From positions 1-5,972 of the forward strand of contig JBGTGS010000184.1 of the NCBI GenBank assembly GCA_041746615.1: 5,972 nucleotides of DNA. The letters run 5' to 3'. The notes under the pieces were generated by a model that was not told the DNA's origin, searched no databases, and was given only the letters and a program-made list of their open reading frames with translations. Shown piece after piece: positions 1 to 5,971 of the stretch; positions within the stretch are counted from its first letter, which is position 1, and the number at the start of each line of letters is the position of its first letter. Made by a program: the position numbers and the translations under genes. This DNA is from CAMAXB01 sp041746615 (GTDB lineage Bacteria; Verrucomicrobiota; Verrucomicrobiia; Opitutales; Opitutaceae).

Positions 1-562
1 GGCGGATCTGGCCGGCCCCGCGGCAGGTCGGGCAGGTGGTGCGCTTTGAGCCGGGCTCAGCGCCACTGCCGTCGCACCGCTCGCAGGTCGTGGCTTTGCG
101 GAAGGAAATCTCTTTTTCGACACCGCTGGCGGCCTCCTCCAAGGTGATCTCCAGGTCGTAGCGCAGGTCGGAGCCATCGTGACCGCCGCCGCCACCACCC
201 CCTCCGCTGAACATCTCGTCAAAGATGCCGCCACCCCGGCCGCCCCCACCGCTGCCGAAGACTTCACGGAAGATGTCAAAGGGATCGTGAAACCCACCCG
301 CCCCGGCGGGACCGCGCGGGCCACCCGCTCCGGGACCCTCAAAGGCGGCGTGACCGTAACGATCGTAGGCGGCGCGCTTCTCCGGATCCTTCAGCACTTC
401 GTAGGCATGGGATACCTTCTTGAACTTCTCCTCCGCCTCCTTGTTGCCGGGATTCTTGTCCGGATGATAAAGCACGGCCTTCTTGCGGTAGGCCTTCTTG
501 AGTTCCTCTTCGGAGGCACCCTTTTCAACGCCGAGCAACTGATAGTAATCTTCCTTGGCCAT
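1..562 (-). CDS. dnaJ: DnaJ co-chaperone, 5' part (runs off left edge)
   Basis: This is the J-domain co-chaperone that delivers unfolded substrates to DnaK and stimulates its ATPase in the cytoplasm. Only the first 187 codons are present. My translation starts MAKEDYYQLLGVEKGASEEE and gives a complete J domain (about residues 3-70) with the catalytic HPD triad at 33-35 in YHPDKNPGN. A Gly/Phe-rich linker follows (about 76-128) with FHDPFDIF, GGGIFDEMF and an eight-glycine run. The start of the Cys-rich zinc domain shows two of the expected four CxxCxGxG repeats, CERCDGSG (160-167) and CPTCRGAG (177-184). This makes it a type I DnaJ rather than CbpA. The remaining zinc repeats and the C-terminal substrate-binding domain lie beyond the edge. 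The ATG at 562 fits the family's usual N-terminus; an AGGA lies too far upstream to be a good ribosome site. It is 94 bp downstream of grpE on the same strand, consistent with one chaperone operon. Confidence 0.97.
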   Translation of the reverse strand, partial: MAKEDYYQLLGVEKGASEEELKKAYRKKAVLYHPDKNPGNKEAEEKFKKVSHAYEVLKDPEKRAAYDRYGHAAFEGPGAGGPRGPAGAGGFHDPFDIFREVFGSGGGGRGGGIFDEMFSGGGGGGGGHDGSDLRYDLEITLEEAASGVEKEISFRKATTCERCDGSGAEPGSKRTTCPTCRGAGQIR

Positions 563-602
563 GGTAATGGGGGATCCTGCGGATGGGCGGCGAGTTCAGT
601 CT

Positions 603-621
603 GCGGGCCTTGTGGACCCGC
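603..621 (-). other. Small stem-loop in the grpE-dnaJ spacer
   Basis: On the minus strand GCGGG pairs with CCCGC and an inner CC pairs with GG, with a one-base T bulge and an ACAA loop. This gives about seven base pairs in the 94-bp spacer, starting 36 bases after the grpE stop. No T-run follows, so it does not look like an intrinsic terminator and should not separate dnaJ from grpE. It could stabilise or process the transcript, or be chance in GC-rich DNA. Confidence 0.25.
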
Positions 622-656
622 TGGAACCTGAAATCACGCCACGGGTGCACGGTATC

Positions 657-1223
657 TCAGGCGTTCTCCTCCTTGCCCGAACCACTGGAGACAACAACCG
701 CCGCGGGTCGCAATAAACGACCATTCAGGCTGTAACCGGTGCGGATGACCTGCAACACCACACCTTCAGCCACCTCTGAACTGGGTTGCTGGGAAAGTGC
801 CTCGTGCAAATTCGGGTCGAAGGACTCGCCGGCAGGGTTGATCTCCTTAAGACCGTGATTGGCCAAAGCCGCCTTAAGCTGGGTCTCAACCATGCTGATG
901 CCACCGACCAGACCGGCCAGATCGGCATTGGGTGCCTTTGCCGCAGCAAGTCCGAGGGCAAGATTGTCAATGACGGGCAGCAGTTCCTCCATTACACGTG
1001 CGGATGCATACTGTCGGAGGTCATCCTTGTCACGCACCGTGCGTTTTCGAAAATTTTCCAAGTCCGCCACCGTGCGGAGGTAACGTTCATGATTGGACGC
1101 AGCCTCCTGCCTGGCTGCGGCTAGTTGCTCCTCCAGCGTAGGTGCGGATGAGGCATCGCCATCAACGGGTGTCGGTTTGTCGGCAGGAGGGATGGACGTG
1201 TCGGAAGGGACGGACTCAGTCAT
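657..1223 (-). CDS. grpE: GrpE, nucleotide-exchange factor of DnaK
   Basis: GrpE releases ADP from DnaK so that the Hsp70 cycle can proceed, and in the family it acts as a cytoplasmic dimer. The protein is 188 aa, a normal family length. Residues 1-28 form a Pro/Ser/Asp-rich disordered tail. About 29-75 is a long charged helix typical of the GrpE dimer coiled coil, including YLRTVADLENFRKRT. About 76-122 fits the four-helix bundle (VMEELLPVIDNL), and about 123-180 is the beta-wing that contacts DnaK. Both parts of the family signature are visible: FDPNLHEAL at 135-143 and GYSLNGRLLRPAAVVV at 163-178. The ATG at 1223 is chosen because the tail before the helix has typical length; no Shine-Dalgarno sequence precedes it. 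It lies between the isomerase gene (66 bp upstream) and dnaJ (94 bp downstream). No CIRCE-type inverted repeat (TTAGCACTC-N9-GAGTGCTAA) is seen upstream. Confidence 0.97.
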   Translation of the reverse strand: MTESVPSDTSIPPADKPTPVDGDASSAPTLEEQLAAARQEAASNHERYLRTVADLENFRKRTVRDKDDLRQYASARVMEELLPVIDNLALGLAAAKAPNADLAGLVGGISMVETQLKAALANHGLKEINPAGESFDPNLHEALSQQPSSEVAEGVVLQVIRTGYSLNGRLLRPAAVVVSSGSGKEENA

Positions 1224-1234
1224 ATGAACCGGAG

Positions 1235-1264
1235 ATTAATCCATGGCTTGGCGGATTCTTCAAG
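1235..1264 (-). promoter_or_regulatory. Possible weak promoter upstream of grpE
   Basis: On the minus strand TTGAAG (1263-1258) and ATTAAT (1240-1235) are separated by exactly 17 bp. Each matches the sigma-70 consensus at four of six bases. Transcription would begin around 1228, leaving a leader of only about five bases before the grpE ATG, which would fit the lack of a Shine-Dalgarno sequence. CTTGAA also equals the sigma-32 -35 core, but no CCCCAT-type -10 lies at proper spacing. If real, grpE-dnaJ would have its own promoter besides any read-through from manA. The call rests on pattern matching alone. Confidence 0.25.
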
Positions 1265-1289
1265 CATGCTGTCGGGCTTTTCACCGGAC

Positions 1290-2246
1290 CTAACCCACAA
1301 AATTTTCGGTCACAAGAAGGGTGGTCTCTGTCGCCGCCGTAAAAGTGAATACCCCTGACCGGGGCAGGAGGACGTTCTCACCTCGATTCACAACCCCTTG
1401 CGCAGGTGGAGCCACCGTCAGCTGCCCGGAGACTACACTGAGGATGCGGGGTTGCTCGTCCGCCGACACGACAAAACGCCCGCCCGCGATCAGGGGTACA
1501 CGGCGTATGCGAAACTCCGGGCAATCGGCCAGCACCGTCGACCCCTTCCCGGCTTTGACCAAGGAAGGAGGAGGTTCGTCCCAAAGGATTGAGGCGAGGG
1601 ATTCCGTCACATGAAGCGGACGTGGTTTCCCGTCCAGACCGCTCCGACCCCAGTCATAAACACGGTAGGTCGTGTCGGAATTCTGCTGAATCTCAAGGAT
1701 CAGGTTGCCGGCATCAATGGCGTGAACCGTCCCACTGCGAACAAGCAGGGAATCCCCGGGTGAAACCGGCACCCGTCGCACACAGGCCTCAGCGGAACCG
1801 GTCGCCAAGGCTTGCTCGAACGTTTCCCGCGTAACCCCGGGTTCCAGCCCCACCAACAAAACCGATCCCGGCAAAGTGCCCGCTATATACCAGTTTTCGG
1901 TCTTCGGCTCCCCCTTGAGCGAGAGGGCGACCCGAGCCGGTGGATGCACTTGCAGGCTGAGGCGCTCACGGCAATCGAGCCATTTTACCAAAATGGGAAA
2001 CGGTCGGTCCCCAGGCCAATCCGGTCCCATGATGACATCGCCAGCTTTCCCGAGCACCGCACGCAAGGTTTGCCCGTCAAAGGATCCACCCCGAACAACG
2101 GACTGGGCCTCAGGCCGGTCTACGATCTCCCAACTTTCCCCGATCACCCGCCCGGAAGGCAAGGGACGGCCCAGGTTCTGCGCCAAAGCCTGACCACCCC
2201 AGACACGATCCTGATAAAGCGGTTGGAAATGAATGAGTTCGTTCAC
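1290..2246 (-). CDS. manA: Class I mannose-6-phosphate isomerase (short form)
   Basis: Zinc-dependent enzyme interconverting mannose-6-phosphate and fructose-6-phosphate. It feeds mannose into glycolysis or supplies mannose-6-P for GDP-mannose and envelope polysaccharides. The 318 aa length matches the short Bacillus-type proteins (about 315 aa) rather than the longer E. coli form. The N-terminal FQPLYQDRVWGG is the usual opening. Likely zinc ligands are Gln99 and His101 in LSLQVHP, Glu117 in KTENWYI and His175 in SGTVHAI. The strongly conserved ILEIQQNSDTTYRVYDWGR (184-202) lines the cupin active site, with Arg195 the probable catalytic arginine. A second cupin-like fold fills about 235-318. 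HPPA replaces the commoner HPDD after the zinc histidine, but all ligands remain. The start is GTG at 2246: an in-frame stop lies only 19-21 bp upstream and no other start codon intervenes. It heads the leftward group ahead of grpE-dnaJ and is divergent from ftsK. Its substrate could extend to related sugar phosphates. Confidence 0.93.
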   Translation of the reverse strand: MNELIHFQPLYQDRVWGGQALAQNLGRPLPSGRVIGESWEIVDRPEAQSVVRGGSFDGQTLRAVLGKAGDVIMGPDWPGDRPFPILVKWLDCRERLSLQVHPPARVALSLKGEPKTENWYIAGTLPGSVLLVGLEPGVTRETFEQALATGSAEACVRRVPVSPGDSLLVRSGTVHAIDAGNLILEIQQNSDTTYRVYDWGRSGLDGKPRPLHVTESLASILWDEPPPSLVKAGKGSTVLADCPEFRIRRVPLIAGGRFVVSADEQPRILSVVSGQLTVAPPAQGVVNRGENVLLPRSGVFTFTAATETTLLVTENFVG

Positions 2247-2362
2247 GAGTGTTTGATTTTTTTGTTAAAGCAATTGAGGGAAGGATTACATTTGACGGTC
2301 AACCCCGTTGCCATGGAAATCCTCAGGGGTCGTCCAACACAGGATCGGCCCCAGCAAAGCAT
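2247..2362. promoter_or_regulatory. Divergent manA / ftsK intergenic region
   Basis: This 116-bp gap between two divergent starts must carry the promoters of both gene groups unless they lie inside the neighbouring genes. It is visibly more AT-rich on the manA side, with a T-run and GTTAAAGCAATT around 2253-2275. It also holds a perfect palindrome, TTGAC-G-GTCAA, at 2292-2302. The plus-strand arm reads as a -35-like TTGACG; 17 bp later is GGAAAT (2315-2320), which matches a -10 box at only three of six bases. The minus-strand arm reads TTGACC but has no good -10 partner. I can support a regulatory region here but not an exact promoter. Confidence 0.45.
2292..2302. repeat. Short perfect palindrome TTGACGGTCAA
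   Basis: Two 5-bp arms around a central G lie in the middle of the divergent manA/ftsK gap. The symmetry could reflect an operator for a dimeric regulator or paired -35 elements facing each way. A 5-bp-arm palindrome is expected by chance several times in 6 kb, so only the location makes it notable. Confidence 0.3.
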
Positions 2363-4816
2363 ATGGCCAAGACCAAGCGCTCAAACCCAAGCCATAGCGG
2401 CCCCTCCTTTCAAGCGCCGCGGCACCGACCACGCTGGTTGGTTGCAATCATCTTCCTTTTGCTCGGCGTGTGGTTGAGTGTCGCGTATTTCGACTACTCA
2501 CCGCTCCAACAGGGCACCTTCACATCCAACACCACCGGAGACCATCAACACAATCTGATGGGGACGCTCGGCGCCGATGCCGCCCGGCTGAGTTTCATCT
2601 GGCTGGGTATGGCTGCCTGGCTGCTGCCCTTATTCCTCGGCCGGTCCCTTTGGCTCGCCGTCCGCAATTCCCGACGACTGGCCTTTACCCGGCTGTTTGC
2701 CATGGTGATTGCCCTGATCGCCGGCTGCGGAATCGCCGCCATGTTCAAGATCGAGGTCTTTGCGGACAGCCAGTATTTTCCGAGCGGTCGGCTTGGCGGC
2801 GTGATCGGTCATTGGGCCTACGACACCTATCTTGCCCAAGCCCTTGGACTATTCGGCTCCGCCTCCCTGTTGCTCACCATCTACATCGTGGCCTTTTTCT
2901 TTATCTTCACGCGCGATATCGCCGCGGAGTTCGAGAAAACCCTGCATAACTTCCATGCATGGCGGGAGCAGCGTGCGAAACGTGCCATGGAAAAAGCCGA
3001 GCAAAAGCGACTGCTCAAGGAGGCTAAGACCCGGCAAAAGGTCGCCGCTGGTGTCGCCAACGCTCCCGCTCCCAAAGTCCTCAAGATGACCAAGGCTGCC
3101 GAGGACCCTTTGTCCAAGGCTGTCACCCCAGCCTCAGCGGTCAAACCCGCCCCCGAGCCGAAGATCAAAATCGACAAGACCCCAGCGGAACCCGGGCCCG
3201 CCCCCGAGGCCAAGACCGCCCCGGCCAAACTCGATCTCAAGATCTTCAAGGCCGAGGAAACCAAAAAGGCCCGTGCCACCGTCCCGCAAAGCACGGACGA
3301 GCACTATCAATTTCCACCACTGAGTCTGCTTAAGGATCCCGCCAAGCCCCACGCCGACAATACCGAGGAGGAGCATGCCCGAAACGCCGAGAACCTCCTC
3401 CGTATCCTCAGCGAGTTCGGGGTCGAGGTCACCTTGGGCGAAATCCATGTCGGGCCGGTTATCACCCGCTATGAAATTGCCCCCGCTCCGGGTGTACGGG
3501 TTGAGAAGATCGCCGGCCTCGACAAGAACATCGCGCTCGGCATGCGCGCCCAATCCGTACGCATCCTCGCCCCCATCCCGGGCAAGGCTGCCGTCGGCGT
3601 CGAGGTGCCCAACCAGCACCCAACCCCCGTCGGCATGCGTGAACTCCTCGAAGCCGAGGATTGGGCCAACGCGAAAGCCGAGCTGCCCATCGCCCTCGGC
3701 AAGGATGTGTCGGGCAAGCCTCTGATCTCCGATCTCACCAAAATGCCCCACCTGCTCATCGCCGGCGCCACCGGCTCGGGCAAATCGGTCTGCATCAATT
3801 CCATCGTCGCTTCCATCCTCTACTCCAAAAGCCCCAAGGATGTCCGCCTGCTCATGGTCGACCCCAAGGTCGTCGAACTAAAGATCTTCAACACCCTTCC
3901 CCACATGCTCATCCCGGTGGTGACCGAGCCCAAGAAGGTGCCCGGCGCCCTGAAGTGGCTGCTCAACGAGATGGAGCAGCGCTACCAGATGTTCGCCAAA
4001 TGCAACGTCCGCAATGTGATCGGCTTCAACAACCGCAAGAAATCCGAGAAGCCCGAGTTCCCTCCCGTCGGCGAACAGGGCTCACTTGAGGGCGTTGACC
4101 CCGCCACCATGGATGACGGTGAACCACTCCCTGAGCGCCTGCCCTATATCGTCGCCATAATCGACGAACTCGCCGACCTCATGATGGTCGCCCCCGCCGA
4201 AATCGAAACCAGCATCGCCCGTCTCGCCCAACTCGCCCGCGCCGCCGGCATCCACCTCATCATCGCCACCCAGCGCCCTTCCGTGAACGTCATCACCGGC
4301 GTCATCAAGGCCAACCTCCCCTCGCGCATCGCCTTTCAGGTCGCCTCGCAGGTCGACTCCCGCACCATTCTCGACACCAAGGGTGCCGACACCCTCATCG
4401 GACGCGGCGACATGTTGTTCTCCCCCCCCGGCACCTCCCGTCTGGTCCGCGCTCAGGGAGCCTTTGTTTCCGACGAGGAAGTCCTCGAACTCGTTGAATT
4501 CCTCAAGAAAAACGGCCCCCCCGTGTACGCGGCCGAAGTCCAGGCCCAGATCGACCGCGCCGCCAGTGAGGATGGCGACGGCAACGGCGGGGGCGGTGAG
4601 GACGGAGACCTGGGTGACGACGAAGAACTCTTCCAACAGGCACTCGACGTTCTCAAGTCCACCAAGCGCGCCTCCACCTCGATGATCCAGCGCCGCCTGC
4701 GGATCGGCTACAACCGCGCCGCCCGCATCATGGACCTCATGGAGGACAAAGGCATCGTCGGACCGGAAAATGGGTCCAGCCCGAGGGAAATTTTAAAAGA
4801 CCTCGATGCGCTCTGA
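2363..4816 (+). CDS. ftsK: FtsK/SpoIIIE-family septal DNA translocase
   Basis: Membrane-anchored hexameric ATPase that pumps chromosomal DNA through the closing septum and, in the family, activates XerCD recombination at dif. From the ATG at 2363 it is 817 aa. Four membrane helices lie at about residues 26-43, 75-98, 106-128 and 158-182. A charged helical stretch (about 187-225) follows, then a Lys/Ala/Pro-rich linker to about 310. The motor has the alpha domain (GPVITRYEIAPAPGVRVEKI, about 364-383), Walker A GATGSGKS at 468-475, VDPKVVELKIF at 499-509, Walker B VAIIDELADLMM at 597-608 and ATQRPSVNVITGVIKANLPS at 635-654. After an acidic Gly/Asp linker (735-754) comes the gamma winged helix with RIGYNRAARIMDLMEDKGIV (780-799), the part that reads KOPS sites in E. 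coli. The frame stays open back to a GTG at 2249, but the extra 38 residues look non-native and would leave only 2 bp to the divergent manA start. The ATG just before the basic N-terminus is therefore preferred. No Shine-Dalgarno is visible. Confidence 0.96.
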   Translation: MAKTKRSNPSHSGPSFQAPRHRPRWLVAIIFLLLGVWLSVAYFDYSPLQQGTFTSNTTGDHQHNLMGTLGADAARLSFIWLGMAAWLLPLFLGRSLWLAVRNSRRLAFTRLFAMVIALIAGCGIAAMFKIEVFADSQYFPSGRLGGVIGHWAYDTYLAQALGLFGSASLLLTIYIVAFFFIFTRDIAAEFEKTLHNFHAWREQRAKRAMEKAEQKRLLKEAKTRQKVAAGVANAPAPKVLKMTKAAEDPLSKAVTPASAVKPAPEPKIKIDKTPAEPGPAPEAKTAPAKLDLKIFKAEETKKARATVPQSTDEHYQFPPLSLLKDPAKPHADNTEEEHARNAENLLRILSEFGVEVTLGEIHVGPVITRYEIAPAPGVRVEKIAGLDKNIALGMRAQSVRILAPIPGKAAVGVEVPNQHPTPVGMRELLEAEDWANAKAELPIALGKDVSGKPLISDLTKMPHLLIAGATGSGKSVCINSIVASILYSKSPKDVRLLMVDPKVVELKIFNTLPHMLIPVVTEPKKVPGALKWLLNEMEQRYQMFAKCNVRNVIGFNNRKKSEKPEFPPVGEQGSLEGVDPATMDDGEPLPERLPYIVAIIDELADLMMVAPAEIETSIARLAQLARAAGIHLIIATQRPSVNVITGVIKANLPSRIAFQVASQVDSRTILDTKGADTLIGRGDMLFSPPGTSRLVRAQGAFVSDEEVLELVEFLKKNGPPVYAAEVQAQIDRAASEDGDGNGGGGEDGDLGDDEELFQQALDVLKSTKRASTSMIQRRLRIGYNRAARIMDLMEDKGIVGPENGSSPREILKDLDAL

Positions 4817-4818
4817 CC

Positions 4819-4974
4819 ATGGATCCGCTTTTTGATCCACCCACCGCGCTCTTGGCGCGGGTGGACCAAGGTGATCCTCACGAACCTCGACAGCCTGTGT
4901 TTCCGGCCCGTCAAAAAGCTGAATCGTTGCGGGTTGCTGAATTCCGCCTTCACATGCTCCGCGCTTTCCCCTAA
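4819..4974 (+). CDS. Possible 51-aa small protein between ftsK and rodZ-like gene
   Basis: An ATG lies two bases after the ftsK stop and opens a 51-codon frame. It ends in TAA nine bases before the next gene, so it almost fills the 167-bp gap. The product begins MDPLFDPPTALLARVDQ, has about eight prolines and many charged residues, ends in LRVAEFRLHMLRAFP, and shows no membrane segment or signal peptide. I do not recognise it. For: tight operon-like spacing on both sides. Against: no Shine-Dalgarno (though none of the neighbours has one), third-position GC of about 52% by hand count against about 65% in the first 20 codons of the downstream gene, other frames through the region also open by chance, and a stem-loop overlapping its early codons. 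It may be a real small protein, a decayed gene remnant or a chance frame. Confidence 0.3.
   Translation: MDPLFDPPTALLARVDQGDPHEPRQPVFPARQKAESLRVAEFRLHMLRAFP
4836..4865 (+). other. GC-rich stem-loop just after ftsK
   Basis: TCCACCC (4836-4842) pairs with GGGTGGA (4859-4865), and inside it GCGC (4846-4849) pairs with GCGC (4855-4858) around a TCTTG loop, with a three-base bulge on one side. It starts 20 bases beyond the ftsK stop. No T-run follows, so it is not a classical intrinsic terminator. It could mark a factor-dependent end, an RNA-stability element between ftsK and the next gene, or only the base composition of the possible small frame that overlaps it. Confidence 0.35.
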
Positions 4975-4983
4975 CTCCTCCCC

Positions 4984-5766
4984 ATGCAGACCATCGGTGA
5001 ACGCCTGGAGGAAGCCCGGAAACGCAAAGGCATCTCGATCCGTGAAGCGGCCGAGGCCACCAAGATCCGCGGCGACTATCTGCACAAATTCGAGGGCAAC
5101 CAGTTCGACATCAACCTGCCGGAAATTTATGTGCGCGGCTTCCTGCGTACCTATGCGGCCTACCTCAAGCTGCCGGCCGACAAGATCAGTGCCGACTACA
5201 ACGCCCTCGGTCTGGGCCAGCCGAAATCGCGAAACCTCAATCGTGAAACCTTCGGGCGCATGGACCTCTCCGTCGCCTCGGCCAAGGATGGCGTCGCCGA
5301 GTCCGCGGGCGTACCCGCCGAAAAGCCCGTCGCAGAAAACGAGGAGCGCAACCCCGCCACTTTTGTTCCGCGCGCCACCGGAATCCAGATCGACCGCGAC
5401 CTCCTGATAAAGGGCATCGCCCTCGTCGGCGGTGCCGTCATTCTGATCGTGCTCATCATCTGGGGCATCTCCGCCATGACTGGCGGCGGATCCCCGGTGG
5501 AACCGTCGACGGAAACGGGGACCCAGCAGCGCATGATCACCCTCGTCGCTCTCGACACGGTCGTCGTCAGTGTGCACCACCGCAATGCGGACAATACCGA
5601 AGGCGCGGAACTGTTCCGTGGCACCCTCGCTCGTGGCCAGTCACAAGAGGTGGCCTGGCCCGGCCCGATCTATATCCGTGCCAATGCCGGTGAAAATCTT
5701 CAGGTTGAATTCAGGGGCGAACGCTATCCCACCGGTTTCACCGGGACCGGACGAGCCCAGATGTAG
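4984..5766 (+). CDS. RodZ-like membrane protein with N-terminal HTH
   Basis: Bitopic inner-membrane protein of the RodZ / HTH_25 type. In E. coli RodZ links MreB filaments to the envelope and helps set rod shape; that role is inferred here. The protein is 260 aa. Residues about 3-75 form the Xre-like helix-turn-helix typical of the family: IGERLEEARKRKGISIREAA, then TKIRGDYLHKFEGNQFD and the hallmark LPEIYVRGFLRTYAAYLKL. A polar, Ala/Pro-rich linker (about 78-138) leads to one membrane helix (about 143-165, IALVGGAVILIVLIIWGISAM). The periplasmic end (about 183-257) is beta-rich and resembles the RodZ C-terminal DUF4115 domain in shape (GTLARGQSQEVAWPGPIYIR, then GENLQVEFRGERY). It is weakly conserved, so that assignment is tentative. 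The ATG at 4984 fits the family N-terminus; the bases before it are pyrimidine-rich without a Shine-Dalgarno. It lies 167 bp after ftsK on the same strand and could share its transcript. Some homologues may have lost the MreB link. Confidence 0.85.
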   Translation: MQTIGERLEEARKRKGISIREAAEATKIRGDYLHKFEGNQFDINLPEIYVRGFLRTYAAYLKLPADKISADYNALGLGQPKSRNLNRETFGRMDLSVASAKDGVAESAGVPAEKPVAENEERNPATFVPRATGIQIDRDLLIKGIALVGGAVILIVLIIWGISAMTGGGSPVEPSTETGTQQRMITLVALDTVVVSVHHRNADNTEGAELFRGTLARGQSQEVAWPGPIYIRANAGENLQVEFRGERYPTGFTGTGRAQM

Positions 5767-5773
5767 CCCCCTA

Positions 5774-5804
5774 ATCTTTCCTCTCCCCTCTTCATCTTTC
5801 CTCT
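5774..5804 (+). repeat. Pyrimidine-rich tract with 11-bp direct repeat
   Basis: ATCTTTCCTCT occurs at 5774-5784 and again at 5794-5804, a 20-bp period, inside a C/T-rich run that extends from the rodZ-like stop to about 5815. It probably arose by local duplication or slippage. Factor-dependent terminators also favour C-rich, G-poor RNA, so this tract could help end the rodZ-like transcript, but that is inference. Confidence 0.6.
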
Positions 5805-5892
5805 TTCTCCCACCCGGCCCAATCGGCTGAATGATCGAGCCTGGAAACGTGGGACACGGCCGTCTCTTAAGTTGCGGTTTATGGGTTTAGTT

Positions 5893-5916
5893 GAGGAAGG
5901 TGCAAACACCTTCCTC
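5893..5916. repeat. Perfect 10-bp inverted repeat (hairpin)
   Basis: GAGGAAGGTG and its exact complement CACCTTCCTC flank a CAAA loop. It lies 126 bp after the rodZ-like stop in non-coding DNA. A ten-base perfect stem with a four-base loop is unlikely by chance. No T-run follows on the plus strand, so it is at most an atypical terminator or the first arm of a larger structured element together with the palindrome two bases on. Confidence 0.75.
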
Positions 5917-5917
5917 C

Positions 5918-5937
5918 TTGCCCCCCATGGGGGGCAA
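5918..5937. repeat. Perfect 20-bp palindrome
   Basis: TTGCCCCCC, AT, GGGGGGCAA reads the same on both strands. As RNA it would form an eight-base stem with a four-base CATG loop. It follows the previous hairpin after one base and is followed on the plus strand by AAATTTAG. It carries no clear promoter or terminator tail on the plus strand. It could be an operator, part of a repeat family, or half of a structured RNA. Confidence 0.75.
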
Positions 5938-5971
5938 AAATTTAGCCTCTGCCTGCATGGGGCTCAGGTAG
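5938..5971 (-). terminator. Possible leftward terminator-like hairpin at right edge
   Basis: Read on the minus strand, CTACCTG (5971-5965) can pair with CAGGCAG (5955-5949), with one G-U wobble, around a nine-base loop. It is followed by AGGCTAAATTTTT (down to about 5936), that is a T-run about seven bases past the stem. This would suit a leftward gene to the right of the window ending here, convergent with the rodZ-like gene. The stem is short and the T-run is not directly adjacent, so the call is weak. Confidence 0.25.

Noticed and set aside
179..631. 150-codon plus-strand frame over the dnaJ 5' region
   Set aside because: It is antisense to the J domain and Gly/Phe region of dnaJ. The apparent hydrophobic stretches are complements of Lys/Glu-rich J-domain codons.
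1224..1289. Sigma-32 heat-shock promoter before grpE
   Set aside because: The -35-like CTTGAA is present, but the nearest CCAT-containing sequence is too close and matches the -10 consensus poorly.
1812..2477. 221-codon open frame on the plus strand across manA and the ftsK start
   Set aside because: It lies antisense to the conserved zinc-binding core of the isomerase and overlaps the beginning of ftsK. The translation is Arg/Pro-rich without recognisable motifs, as expected of a GC-rich antisense shadow.
3134..3751. 205-codon open frame on the minus strand inside ftsK
   Set aside because: It is antisense to the linker and alpha domain of a clearly real FtsK. Its Gly/Asp-rich translation mirrors the Ala/Pro/Val codons of the other strand.
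4832..5407. 191-codon plus-strand frame overlapping the rodZ-like gene
   Set aside because: It is out of frame with the recognised HTH protein, covers most of its conserved domain, and is rich in Ser/Pro/Arg without motifs.
4708..5580. 290-codon open frame on the minus strand under the ftsK end, gap and rodZ-like gene
   Set aside because: It runs opposite two genes with solid family motifs. Its His/Asp/Gly-rich product resembles no family I know, so it is best explained by codon bias.
5767..5892. Gene in the region after the rodZ-like stop
   Set aside because: No frame with coding character is present. The one minus-strand frame (5909-5724) crosses the pyrimidine tract and overlaps the end of the rodZ-like gene.
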